DNA of 64,000 nucleotides from the NCBI RefSeq assembly GCF_000741785.1, contig NZ_JGZP01000014.1, forward strand, positions 62,001 to 126,000, given 5' to 3'. Source of the DNA: Bifidobacterium stellenboschense (GTDB taxonomy: Bacteria > Actinomycetota > Actinomycetes > Actinomycetales > Bifidobacteriaceae). This document shows, piece by piece, positions 43,685 through 52,936 of the stretch. How positions within the stretch are numbered: position 1 is the first letter of the stretch; each line of letters opens with the position of its first letter. Made by a program: the position numbers and the translations under genes. Below the pieces are notes generated by a model, which ran no database searches, was not told the origin of the DNA, and saw nothing but the letters and a program-made list of their open reading frames with translations.

Positions 43685-44944
43685 CTACGCAGTGATGACG
43701 GAGAACTGCATGGCCGTATCATTGAGTATGCCGTTCTCGCCGTTATGCTCGTTACGGATTGCAAAATACGCGCAGTTGTCGTCATTGGTGAAGGCGACAT
43801 ATTCGATACGGTCCGCATCGTCCTTGTCGTCCACACGCAAAGTGGCGAACAGACGGTATTCGCCATTGTTCATCAGATTCAATGGGATGGAGAAATGAAC
43901 CGTATGATGACCAGGCTGGATGGGAGTCCCCTTGCCGTTGGTCTGGCTATCGATGTCGTAGACCTGACCGCCGCGGCGCGCGTCTTGGAGAATGACGCCG
44001 AGATAGGCGGGAACCTGCTCGTTGAACTGATACTCGATGTCGAAATCGTAGTCCTGCGAGCCGTCCACAATGGTGTTCCCGTGGTTCAGCACCTTAAGAA
44101 CGGGGACGCGGGAGTTCAAGCCGGTGGGATGCTTGTGCTCCTGCTTGGACTGGGTCTGGAAAATGGTATTGTGCTGTGCGTTCTCCAGACTGTATTGGTC
44201 CGCGACCTTTTTGGGATCACCGGATTCGGCCACATAGCCTTCCTTGATGAGTACGGCCTTGTTGCAGTATCGCTTCATTGATGCCATGCTATGGGTCACC
44301 AGAATCACCGTTTTGGACGGATCCTCTTTGACGCTTTTGAAGAACTGGTCGCACTTCTTCTGAAATGCCTCATCGCCCACTGCGAGCACCTCGTCCAGCA
44401 CCAGAATATCGCCCTGCGCCTTGATCGCCACGGAGAACGCGAGACGTACCTGCATACCGCTGGAGTAGTTCTTCAGTTTCTGATCCATGAAATCACCCAG
44501 TTCGGCGAATTCCACGATGTCATCATACATGGCATCAACTTGCGCATGGCTGAAACCGAGCAACGCACCGTTGAGATACACGTTTTCACGACCGGTCAGT
44601 TCCGGATTGAAACCGACACCCAACTCGATGAACGGCACCAATTTGCCGTTGACTTCGACCGAACCGTGTTCCGGCTGATAGATTTGCGAGATGATTTTCA
44701 ACAGCGTTGATTTGCCGGAGCCGTTGCGTCCGACAATACCGAAGAAATCGCCGCGATGCACTTCGAATGAAATATCGTTGAGTACGTGCTGCTCCGTGTA
44801 CCCTTTAATGCCTTTCGTCCAATTAAGGAACGCCATTTTCAGTCCGGTAGCCTGTTCGGTGGGAAGCCTGAAGGACTTGGATACATGGTCGACACGCAGC
44901 ACGACATCGCCGTCGCTCATCACGTTTTGTTGCATATCAGTCAT
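43685..44944 (-). CDS. Polysaccharide ABC exporter ATP-binding protein (Wzt/TagH-like)
   Basis: 419 residues. Walker A FFGIVGRNGSGKSTLLKIIS, signature KNYSSGMQVRLAFSVA and Walker B DILVLDEVLAVGDEAF define the ATPase. The C-terminal 170 residues (NHGNTIVDGSQDYDFDIEYQ onward) form a beta-sandwich like the Wzt sugar-recognition domain, which binds the finished polymer's end. It works with the permease at 44948-45784, 3 bp upstream. Confidence 0.93.
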   Translation of the reverse strand: MTDMQQNVMSDGDVVLRVDHVSKSFRLPTEQATGLKMAFLNWTKGIKGYTEQHVLNDISFEVHRGDFFGIVGRNGSGKSTLLKIISQIYQPEHGSVEVNGKLVPFIELGVGFNPELTGRENVYLNGALLGFSHAQVDAMYDDIVEFAELGDFMDQKLKNYSSGMQVRLAFSVAIKAQGDILVLDEVLAVGDEAFQKKCDQFFKSVKEDPSKTVILVTHSMASMKRYCNKAVLIKEGYVAESGDPKKVADQYSLENAQHNTIFQTQSKQEHKHPTGLNSRVPVLKVLNHGNTIVDGSQDYDFDIEYQFNEQVPAYLGVILQDARRGGQVYDIDSQTNGKGTPIQPGHHTVHFSIPLNLMNNGEYRLFATLRVDDKDDADRIEYVAFTNDDNCAYFAIRNEHNGENGILNDTAMQFSVITA

Positions 44945-44947
44945 GGT

Positions 44948-45784
44948 CTACAGTACCTCCGCGAATCGGGCACTATGCTTGCGGAACACTGTGATTCCGG
45001 CGAATAGAATAACTACGGTCAAAATATATGGAAGAATCGAAAGCACCGGGGAACCCACAAACGTCCATACGGTAGGTATGTCCTCAGGAGACAGCAGGTT
45101 GTGGCGCACATCCATAATCGCCTGCGTGCTGGGGACCATCATCATATATTTGGCCGCCCAAGCGAATTCCGGTGCACGCTGACCCACCATGCTTATTGGG
45201 TAGATAATCGGGGTGGCGTAGAACATCGCCTGCATCAGTACTTCCCAAATATGAGCCACATCACGGAAATATACGTATAAGGTGCTCAACAGCAAAGCGA
45301 TTCCGAGGGCAAGCAGATACAATTGAAGGATGTTGAGCGGTACCAGCAACAATCGCCATGTGTAGTGGGCGTGGGAGAAGAATCCGAAGCAGATGACGAC
45401 TACCAGATTGATGCCAAGGGAAATCATCGATCCCATGGTGTTCGACGCCACAATGATGTAACTGGGGAAATGGACCTTACGCATCAAATCACCGCGGTCG
45501 ACGATGCCACGCATGCCCGTGGTGGTCGCCTCATTGAAGAACGACCACAAGCAGGTGCCGCATAGCAACGAGATGGCGAAAGTCGGAGTTCCATCCGAGA
45601 ACTTCAGGAATCGGACGAACACCACATACATCACCGCAAACAGCATCAACGGTTTAAGAACCGACCAAGCCATGCCCAGGAACGACCCTTGATACCGGAG
45701 CTGGAAGTCGGTTTTCACCAGTTCCTTGAACACAACCAGCGAATACCGGTATTTGGACTTCAATCGTTGTAGAGGATTACCCAT
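44948..45784 (-). CDS. Polysaccharide ABC exporter permease (Wzm/TagG-like)
   Basis: 278 residues, six hydrophobic segments. LVKTDFQLRYQGSFLGMAWS is the conserved ABC-2 N-terminal motif of O-antigen/teichoic acid exporters; NLVVVICFGFFSH and LLLSTLYVYFRDVAHIWEVL lie in the middle. Moves lipid-linked polymer across the membrane with the ATPase that follows. Confidence 0.93.
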   Translation of the reverse strand: MGNPLQRLKSKYRYSLVVFKELVKTDFQLRYQGSFLGMAWSVLKPLMLFAVMYVVFVRFLKFSDGTPTFAISLLCGTCLWSFFNEATTTGMRGIVDRGDLMRKVHFPSYIIVASNTMGSMISLGINLVVVICFGFFSHAHYTWRLLLVPLNILQLYLLALGIALLLSTLYVYFRDVAHIWEVLMQAMFYATPIIYPISMVGQRAPEFAWAAKYMMMVPSTQAIMDVRHNLLSPEDIPTVWTFVGSPVLSILPYILTVVILFAGITVFRKHSARFAEVL

Positions 45785-45914
45785 AGTAACGACAGTATAG
45801 CAAGGGACGGGTATCTGCCGCTGGGATGCCCCGGCCCGTCGTGCAAGAAGAATGTTCGGTTAGCGAGACAAGGATTGTGCCGGATAGGCATAATCCTGTT
45901 CGAAATAACGCTCG

Positions 45915-48281
45915 CTACTTCACATCGAAGAAAGTGGTGTCGTCGGCCAGGTAGTTCTTGCCGGCGGTCATGTCGTACTGGACGAGACGGTACTCCTTGA
46001 GCAGCTGCTTTTGTTCCTTGGAGAGGCTCCTGCGCCTGATGGGATTGCCGTTGCCGTCCAGATACGTGGTGGACGTGTCATCGGCGAATCCGCCCGCGCC
46101 GAGTACCAGACGCTCCACGGCAGGCAGATCGGCGCGCACGGCGGACAGGAACTGCAGATACGGGGAGATCTTCGCGTTCATGTGCTCGCTGGCCAGCGTC
46201 ATGAAATAGTTCGGCGACGTGTAGTTCGTGTTGGCCGTGGCAGGATCGAGCTTTACGCCGGAACCGGCCGCGCCGGACGCCTGGTTCGACCAGATGAAAT
46301 AGTCGGTCTCGTGCAGGGCGAGCGTGTTGTTCTTGTCCGATGCGGCGGTCACGTAGTCGCCGGAGAGATGGTCGCCGTAGAAGATCACGGTGACCGGCTT
46401 GTCCATGGCGTTCAACTGATTCAGGAAATCCGCCGTCGCCTGATCGGTGATGTTCACGCCCTTCATGTACGTGTTCACCGCATAGCGCTCGTCATCCCCA
46501 AGATTCTCGGAGACGTTCGCCCAGTCGAACTGATTGTCGCTATACCAGCCGCTGTGCGGGGAATGATTCTGTATCGTGACCAGCTGCAGGAACTGCGGAT
46601 GCTGTTCCTTGTTGACTTGATCGATTACGTTCTGATAAGCAGCCGCATCGCTCACATACGGGTTGCCGTCGATCGTGTCCTGATGGGCGATGGCCGGGGC
46701 GCTGTCCAACGTATAGAGGTGGTCGAAACCGAACTTCTTGTAGACCGAATCGCGCAGATACATGTTTTTGTAATACGGGTGGAACGCGGTGGAGCCGGTC
46801 TTGCCGTAGTGCGCGTTCCAAATCTGGTTGAACGAGTACGGGCTCTTTTGATGGGGGACGAGCTCCTGGTACATGGACTGCATCGAATCGTCGAACAGCG
46901 CGAGGTCCAGACCGGTCAGCGTCTGGTATTCGATATTCGCCGTCCCCCCCCCGTAACCGGGGGAGAGCATGAGGCCGGAGGTCGTGGAATCCTTGACGGC
47001 ACGGATGTTCGGCATCGGATCTTCAAGTACGCTGATGCCGGGTACGCGCGTCGGATCAGAGAACGTCTCCGACAAAATCATGATGACCGTGCTGTCGGTG
47101 AGATTGTTCACGCGCGTCCGGTTCGTGGTCTGCGCCTGCTTGGCGTACTTCTTCGCCAGCGCCTCCATCGTCTCCCGATTGTAGCCCTCCGGCTTGTCCA
47201 TGATCTTCGGATGCGTGAGACGAAGGAAGTTGATCGCCGCGCCGTTGTTCGTCGCGTCACCGGTAACGCTCCACGGCTGCGGAGAGTCGCCCCAGCTTTT
47301 CGCCCACTCATACCACCACGCGCCGGGAATGCTCAACGTCCACGTGAACGAGCACAGCAGCGCGATGCTCGTTCCGGCGGCGACGAGACGTGTGACATTG
47401 CCCGCGATGGTCTTCACATTGCGGAAAGGGCGCCACCAGTGGAACGGGATTACGCAGCGGCGGCCATCCACGAGCTGGAGAACCAGACAGATCACGGTCA
47501 GCCAGACGAGCATCGTGATCGTGCCGTCGACCAGCGGCTGGCTGTCCTCCGGAATGAACGAGGCGATTTCGCCGCCATTGCCGCTGAAGATGAAACTCAG
47601 GTCCGAAGGGATGATCGGCTCGTTGCGCAGGTCCATCTTGATGCTGTTCGCCACTGCGTACACGCTCATCACGATTGCAAAGACGGCCGTCGCCACCCAG
47701 AACCGGTTCAGTACGAATACGAGCACCAGATAAATCATGCCGAGTGCGCAGAAGTTGAGTAGCCAGTTGAGCTTGATGGTGTCGTCTGTGCCGTCGCCCG
47801 ACAGCCACATCTGCGCGACGAAGCGCGTCAACTGGCCGTTCACGCTGTTGAGGGCCTTCGTGGTGTCGTCCACCGCGTTCGAATCGTCGTACGAAGGCTC
47901 CGAGTACATGCCCCACTGGATGAAGATCGTGGCGGCGGCGGTCATCAGCGCCATGACGACGACGTACAGGGTGTACGGGCACTTCGGGCGTTTCCTCCAC
48001 AGGTCGCGCAGTGGTTTGAGTGCCGCGAGCAGCAGTCGGATCGGAGGATTCGTGACGGCGACGAACGCGTCCGAAGCCGTGATGGACGCGATGGAGGCAA
48101 TCATGGCATCGGACGCGGCATCGGTTATGGTCGTATGCGTGCGGCGCCTGAAATCGACGGAGCCAAGCATCGCGGGATGTGTGGATACGACCAGATGCTC
48201 GGCCTCCGTCGGCTGTTTCTGCTCCACGGAGACGACGTCCACGCCCTTGCCCTGATTCTGTGGTTCGTCCACGTGCTCCAC
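45915..48281 (-). CDS. LTA-synthase-family membrane sulfatase/phosphoglycerol transferase
   Basis: 788 residues. A long charged N-terminus is followed by five hydrophobic segments (for example YTLYVVVMALMTAAATIFIQ and MIYLVLVFVLNRFWVATAVF). The extracellular domain starts at TVIMILSETFSDPTRVPGIS (metal-binding Glu). It has a catalytic Thr in GYGGGTANIEYQTLTG and the metal site VTVIFYGDHLSGDY, as in LtaS-type enzymes. It probably adds glycerol-phosphate to a wall polymer outside the cell. A run of seven C/G at 46946 does not break the frame. Confidence 0.88.
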   Translation of the reverse strand: MEHVDEPQNQGKGVDVVSVEQKQPTEAEHLVVSTHPAMLGSVDFRRRTHTTITDAASDAMIASIASITASDAFVAVTNPPIRLLLAALKPLRDLWRKRPKCPYTLYVVVMALMTAAATIFIQWGMYSEPSYDDSNAVDDTTKALNSVNGQLTRFVAQMWLSGDGTDDTIKLNWLLNFCALGMIYLVLVFVLNRFWVATAVFAIVMSVYAVANSIKMDLRNEPIIPSDLSFIFSGNGGEIASFIPEDSQPLVDGTITMLVWLTVICLVLQLVDGRRCVIPFHWWRPFRNVKTIAGNVTRLVAAGTSIALLCSFTWTLSIPGAWWYEWAKSWGDSPQPWSVTGDATNNGAAINFLRLTHPKIMDKPEGYNRETMEALAKKYAKQAQTTNRTRVNNLTDSTVIMILSETFSDPTRVPGISVLEDPMPNIRAVKDSTTSGLMLSPGYGGGTANIEYQTLTGLDLALFDDSMQSMYQELVPHQKSPYSFNQIWNAHYGKTGSTAFHPYYKNMYLRDSVYKKFGFDHLYTLDSAPAIAHQDTIDGNPYVSDAAAYQNVIDQVNKEQHPQFLQLVTIQNHSPHSGWYSDNQFDWANVSENLGDDERYAVNTYMKGVNITDQATADFLNQLNAMDKPVTVIFYGDHLSGDYVTAASDKNNTLALHETDYFIWSNQASGAAGSGVKLDPATANTNYTSPNYFMTLASEHMNAKISPYLQFLSAVRADLPAVERLVLGAGGFADDTSTTYLDGNGNPIRRRSLSKEQKQLLKEYRLVQYDMTAGKNYLADDTTFFDVK

Positions 48282-48412
48282 CTGTTCCTATCCGGCAACG
48301 TACCGGCACATTGTAAACGCAGGTTCAGGACGAATTCACTCGATGTTCACATGACCTCGGCCGTATGACCATATACAGAATCCCAGCAATTGTCTGAATC
48401 GTTCGGGCAGAA

Positions 48413-48841
48413 TTATTCAATTGCACGCGCTGCTGCGTGGTCGAAGGTCAGCCGTGGCAGTTGCTCCCATTCGGTAGCATCGGAAGGGACGTATTCAAAC
48501 AGTTCGGCGCCGTTGTGCTCGAGTCGGTGGAGCATGTGTCCGTTATTGAGGATTATTTTCAACGACGGGTTGATTTCAGTCTCTTCGTCCTTGAATGCTT
48601 CGTCGTAATTCTCGCGTGCGGCGGTCATCGCATACTCTTCCCAGACGGTTCTTCCCGTCTCCCCGTTGACGGTGAACACGACGGCTTCTACCGCCTTGCT
48701 CGACTGCTTCCACGTTGCAAGGAGTCCAGCGTTTTCTTGAGTGGATTCACGGTGTGTCCACCCATATGGCGCCCTTTCTGTCCCTAGACAGCCCTGCTCT
48801 GAGACTGTCACGTTGCTTGGAAGATAGCACACGTAATTCAA
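48413..48841 (-). CDS. Unknown 142-residue acidic protein
   Basis: The protein-like part is TWKQSSKAVEAVVFTVNGET, MTAARENYDEAFKDEE and HNGAELFEYVPSDATEWEQL. No family recognised. The start is uncertain: ATG 48841 has no good ribosome site. A frame on the other strand (48437-48787) overlaps it but has a less natural composition. Confidence 0.45.
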   Translation of the reverse strand: MNYVCYLPSNVTVSEQGCLGTERAPYGWTHRESTQENAGLLATWKQSSKAVEAVVFTVNGETGRTVWEEYAMTAARENYDEAFKDEETEINPSLKIILNNGHMLHRLEHNGAELFEYVPSDATEWEQLPRLTFDHAAARAIE

Positions 48842-48980
48842 CCTATTCTTGGAATGTCATTTGTTTTGCCACAAGCAAAATCGTTGTCGTGCGATCTCTG
48901 GCATAGTCATACTCAGGCAAACAAGATGCCTCTGTATTATGAGAATCGATTCAAAGCCAATAAAATTGCTGTAGCTGGTT

Positions 48981-50225
48981 CTATTGTTTTGTCGGCAAAG
49001 GAGCGGCTGTATGTCGATTGAGTGAGAAGAGGATATTGTCGACCCGTTTCAATAATTCATCATAGGTAATGATATCGGATATGTCGGAATAGCGCCGCTT
49101 CATAATTTCAAAATCTGCACGCTCTTCTTGTGATAAATCGTCGCGTCCTATCAGGACTATTCCTCTTGGATTTGTCAGATTCAGCTTCATATCATCGGGG
49201 ATTTGAGAGGAATATTTGGTGCCTAATAACTGTTCCCCGCTGGCTCCCCACCGAACAAGATTATGAAGATATTTTTCCGTTTGCATGATTGCACCTTCGG
49301 TTTCATGCCCTAAAAGATAGTTATCTCTGTAGCGGCCTCTTCTGACAAGGGAATGTGCAAACGGTTTCTTGATTTCCAATACGTCGATAAAGCCGTTTGC
49401 ATCGACCAAGAGCATATCAATGCGCCGTTGCGACGACTCGGTTGATATTGAATCAGGTATGGTGACCTGATTGATTAAGGTGATATATTGTGGATAAATT
49501 AATAAGAATAACTTTGACACCTCAGTCTGCCATGTCGCTTCGGGATAGCTGTCCGCGTCGGCCAGCATAGCTTTCAGCGTATCGCGGATGTAGACAAATT
49601 TTGATGTTTCCATCTCCGTAAGCGTTGAGGGAAGGGCTGGGGTAGTGGGGACTGTTGTTTTTCTGCGTATCCTACGCCAAGCGGCCTCAAGTCGTTGCTC
49701 TGTATCAGGTTTGCAGGGAATGTAATCCGATATCGCTCGTGCTATGCAGGCCTCAGAATACCGGCGTAAAATATTTCGTGTAGGGAACTGCGAAAGCAAT
49801 TCGAGAAAGATCTGCTTCGGAATTGCGTTTTCCGAGCTTCCCCCTATAATAATTGGCCCATCGATAATGCTGTCTATTTTGGCGAATATGGATATATTGT
49901 CTACGGTAGTAAATAGCTTTCTTTCGAGTCTAATGTCGTTGGAGATTAGTAAATCATGATGAAGTTCAAGTATGTGCGCATTGATTTTATAATACTCTCC
50001 CTCGATTGTTCCGATTTTGAAATAAGCAGTGTCGTCATATTCATCGTTGATTTCAGGAGTGTCTTCCAGATTATATTTATCTGCTGCTGCAAATGAAAAA
50101 GTTCGCGCAATGGTGATAATGCCGCTGTTGGACAGTCTTTCGGCAATCCAATCTGTTCCATTGATTGGAGAATAGGCAAGTATTATATTGTTGTTTATAA
50201 CAATAAATCTAATGCTAGTGGTCAT
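48981..50225 (-). CDS. sduA: Shedu-type anti-phage nuclease (SduA, DUF4263)
   Basis: 414 residues from ATG 50225, AT-rich. The C-terminal half is the DUF4263 nuclease: TEVSKLFLLIYPQYITLI (Glu), RRIDMLLVDANGFIDVLEIK (D...E-x-K), HETEGAIMQTEKYLHNLVRW (Q), then NPRGIVLIGRDDLSQEERAD and RYSDISDIITYDELLKRVDN. Shedu is a single-gene defence system in which this domain nicks DNA. The N-terminal 200 residues are the variable sensing part. It interrupts the polysaccharide locus. Confidence 0.9.
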   Translation of the reverse strand: MTTSIRFIVINNNIILAYSPINGTDWIAERLSNSGIITIARTFSFAAADKYNLEDTPEINDEYDDTAYFKIGTIEGEYYKINAHILELHHDLLISNDIRLERKLFTTVDNISIFAKIDSIIDGPIIIGGSSENAIPKQIFLELLSQFPTRNILRRYSEACIARAISDYIPCKPDTEQRLEAAWRRIRRKTTVPTTPALPSTLTEMETSKFVYIRDTLKAMLADADSYPEATWQTEVSKLFLLIYPQYITLINQVTIPDSISTESSQRRIDMLLVDANGFIDVLEIKKPFAHSLVRRGRYRDNYLLGHETEGAIMQTEKYLHNLVRWGASGEQLLGTKYSSQIPDDMKLNLTNPRGIVLIGRDDLSQEERADFEIMKRRYSDISDIITYDELLKRVDNILFSLNRHTAAPLPTKQ

Positions 50226-50250
50226 GACCAATCATATCTTCCACTATTGC

Positions 50251-51291
50251 TTATTGCATGTTCTTGATTTTATGGTCGTAGACGTGCTTTTCGAGTAGGC
50301 GGATGTGCTGGGTGACGGCGCACTCCAGACGTTGCTTACGCGTGATTTTGCCGAGCAGTTCGTTGAGTTCCGCTTGGTCGGCGGTGTGCTGCGTCTGGCT
50401 TTCCGGGGTGCGGAAGTCGGGGGCGGTGCGCTGCTCGTTGACGGCGCCGACCATCGTGTAGTAGCTGCGCATCGGCAGGATTCCCTTGTCCAGGCAGAGG
50501 CGGAAGTTGTGGGCGCCGGCGGCGAAGTTGTCATGGTAGAAGCCGAAGCTGCGCTCCTTGTGCGTGACGGAGCCGGCGGATTGCAGCCAATTGTACAGGT
50601 TCACGTTCAGGTCGACGACCTTCTTCATGCGCGAGTACAGGTCGCCGGCGACCATCACGTCCTGCGCGTACATGCCCTCCGGGAAGCGCACGCCGTCCCA
50701 CAGTTCGCGACGGTACAGGCGGCACCAGTTCGCCTCGTTGAAGTAGCGGGCCTCCGTGCTGTGGCCGAGCTTGTCGCCGATCAGTCGCAGGCTCTTGCAG
50801 AACACGGTCTGGTAGGCGCGCAGCGGCTCGGTGAACACGGTCACGTGCGCCGGCTCGGCCGCGCCTTCCGCCGCCTCCGCGGCCACGTCGTCGATCTGCG
50901 AGACGCCGAACTGGCGCCACCGCGCCTTGCTCATGTCCGCGCCCGTCGAGAGCAGCGCATGCAGCAGCAGTTCGATGTTGCGCCGGTCGAGGATGTCGTC
51001 GTTGTCGGCGAACGCGATGTACGCGCCGTGCGCCGCGTCCAATCCCGCGTTCTGCGCCTTCGCGATGCCGCCGTTCTTCTGATGGATCACGCGCACGCGG
51101 TTGTCGCGGCGCTGGTAGTCGTCCAGAATGCGCGGGCTCGCGTCCGTCGCGCCGTCGTCGACGAGGATGACCTCCAGATGCGGGTACGACTGGTGGAGAA
51201 TCGAATCCACGCAATACCGCAGATACTCTTCAGCGTTGTACACCGGCACGATGATGGAGACAAGCGGATGCTGCGTGGAACCCTGCGGCAT
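50251..51291 (-). CDS. GT2 glycosyltransferase
   Basis: 346 residues from ATG 51291. LVSIIVPVYNAEEYLRYCVD, VILVDDGATDASPRILDDYQ, HQKNGGIAKAQNAGLDAAHG and YIAFADNDDILDRRNIELLL (DxD-type) are GT-A motifs. ALAGxD is absent; the acceptor is unknown. The C-terminal quarter is helical and Gln-rich. Divergent from glf (51443), so both may be controlled from the same 150-bp gap. Confidence 0.9.
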   Translation of the reverse strand: MPQGSTQHPLVSIIVPVYNAEEYLRYCVDSILHQSYPHLEVILVDDGATDASPRILDDYQRRDNRVRVIHQKNGGIAKAQNAGLDAAHGAYIAFADNDDILDRRNIELLLHALLSTGADMSKARWRQFGVSQIDDVAAEAAEGAAEPAHVTVFTEPLRAYQTVFCKSLRLIGDKLGHSTEARYFNEANWCRLYRRELWDGVRFPEGMYAQDVMVAGDLYSRMKKVVDLNVNLYNWLQSAGSVTHKERSFGFYHDNFAAGAHNFRLCLDKGILPMRSYYTMVGAVNEQRTAPDFRTPESQTQHTADQAELNELLGKITRKQRLECAVTQHIRLLEKHVYDHKIKNMQ

Positions 51292-51442
51292 GATGGAATC
51301 GGGCCTTCCCGTGAAAAACAATATTGTGTGGACACGTCCAGTATAACGAGAGATACGTCGGGCACGTCGGTGAGGAATTCGCAATATAGCATGCTCGGTA
51401 GGATGGTACGAAACGCACATGGACGGTGAAAGGTTTGAAGCC

Positions 51443-52639
51443 ATGGTGGATAATACGCTGGAGAACAAGTACCCGGATCTGGTGATCGTGGGCGCGGGCC
51501 TGTTCGGTCTGACGGTCGCGCAGCAGGCGGCGGAGCACACGGGCGTGCGCGTGCACATCATCGACGTGCGCGATCATATCGGCGGCAACGCGTACTCGTA
51601 CTTCGACGAGGAGACGGGCGCGGAGATCCACAAGTACGGAGCCCACCTGTTCCACACCTCCAACAAGCGCGTGTGGGATTACGTGAACCGTTTCACCGAG
51701 TTCACCGACTACGTGCACCGCGTGTACGCGACGCATGACGGCGTCGTCTACCCGCTGCCGATCAACCTGGGCACGATCAACCAGTTCTTCGGCAAGGCGT
51801 ACACGCCGGCCGAGGCGCGCGCGGTGATCGAGGAGCAGGCCGGCGAGCTGGCCGGCACCGATCCGCAGAACCTCAACGACAAGGGCATCCAGCTGATCGG
51901 CCGCCCGCTGTACGAGGCGTTCATCAAGAACTATACGGGCAAGCAGTGGCAGACCGATCCCTCGGAGCTGCCCGCGTCGATCATCAAGCGCTTGCCGGTG
52001 CGCTTCAACTACGACAACCGCTACTTCAAGGACACGTGGGAGGGTCTGCCGAAGGACGGCTACACGAAGTGGATGGAGCGCATGATCGACGATCCGCGCA
52101 TCACCGTGGAGCTGGGCATCGACTTCTTCGACGAGTCGCAGCCGTACAACAAGAAGGCGCTGCAGGCGGCGGGCGTGCCGGTCGTGTACACGGGTCCGAT
52201 CGACCGCTACTTCGACTACGAGCTGGGCGATCTCAAGTGGCGCACCGTGAACTTCAAGGAGGTCCGCTACGACGAGGGCGACCACTTCGGCTGCCCGGTC
52301 ATGAACTTCTCCGACGCGGACGTGCCGTACACCCGCGCCATCGAGTTCAAGAACTTCAACCCGGAGCGTCGCGAGCAGCAGAACCCGAACAAGACCGTGG
52401 TGTGGGAGGAGTACTCCCGCTTCGCCGAGCGCGGTGACGAGCCGTACTACCCGATCAACACGGACGCCGACAAGAAGCTGTACGCCGAGTACGAGGCGAA
52501 GGCCAAGGCCGAGCCGAAGACCGTGTTCGGCGGCCGTCTCGGCACGTACAAGTACTACGACATGCACAACGTGATCGACACCGCCCTCACCGCCTATGAG
52601 GAGCAGGTCGCCCCGCTCCTCGCCGATTCGGCCAAGTAG
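51443..52639 (+). CDS. glf: UDP-galactopyranose mutase
   Basis: 398 residues from ATG 51443 (GAAAGG upstream; the ATG at 51419 is less likely). FAD motif DLVIVGAGLFGLTVAQQAAE, then VHIIDVRDHIGGNAYSYFDE, HKYGAHLFHTSNKRVWDYVN and RPLYEAFIKNYTGKQWQTDP, with RYFDYELGDLKWRTVNFK. It converts UDP-galactopyranose to UDP-galactofuranose. This is the donor for the GlfT1-like enzyme at 10742. Confidence 0.96.
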   Translation: MVDNTLENKYPDLVIVGAGLFGLTVAQQAAEHTGVRVHIIDVRDHIGGNAYSYFDEETGAEIHKYGAHLFHTSNKRVWDYVNRFTEFTDYVHRVYATHDGVVYPLPINLGTINQFFGKAYTPAEARAVIEEQAGELAGTDPQNLNDKGIQLIGRPLYEAFIKNYTGKQWQTDPSELPASIIKRLPVRFNYDNRYFKDTWEGLPKDGYTKWMERMIDDPRITVELGIDFFDESQPYNKKALQAAGVPVVYTGPIDRYFDYELGDLKWRTVNFKEVRYDEGDHFGCPVMNFSDADVPYTRAIEFKNFNPERREQQNPNKTVVWEEYSRFAERGDEPYYPINTDADKKLYAEYEAKAKAEPKTVFGGRLGTYKYYDMHNVIDTALTAYEEQVAPLLADSAK

Positions 52640-52650
52640 GCCGGTTATGC

Positions 52651-52700
52651 GATGACTGTCTCCTTGGTCCGAATTCCGCCGGGCCAAGGAGACAGTCATC
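52651..52700. terminator. Terminator after glf
   Basis: GATGACTGTCTCCTTGG and its exact complement, 17-bp stem with a 16-base loop. Confidence 0.85.
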
Positions 52701-52895
52701 ATTGCAGTGCGCTCAGATCCACGGTGAACGGCAATGTCGCCGGCAGCTGTTCGGGGGCGATGAACGTGCTGTGCCTTGCGTCTCAGCGTGTCTTGCCGCT
52801 TTTCCGTGAATGGGTGTAACGTTTTTCTCTTTTTGCGAGGTGCAATCGTAACGTTTTGCGGAATGGGGCGTGATTGCATGGATGTATTGTTTTCT

Positions 52896-52935
52896 CCGCC
52901 TCCTTATTTTCAGTATACTGAAAATAAGGAGGCGG
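52896..52935. promoter_or_regulatory. Perfect 40-bp palindrome containing the ribosome binding site of the second DUF4143 ATPase
   Basis: The 20 bases 52896-52915 are exactly complementary to 52916-52935, centred on GTATAC. The right arm holds AAGGAGG (52926-52932), four bases before the ATG at 52937. In RNA the site would be hidden in a 20-bp stem; in DNA it is an ideal dyad operator. Confidence 0.9.
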
Positions 52936-52936
52936 C

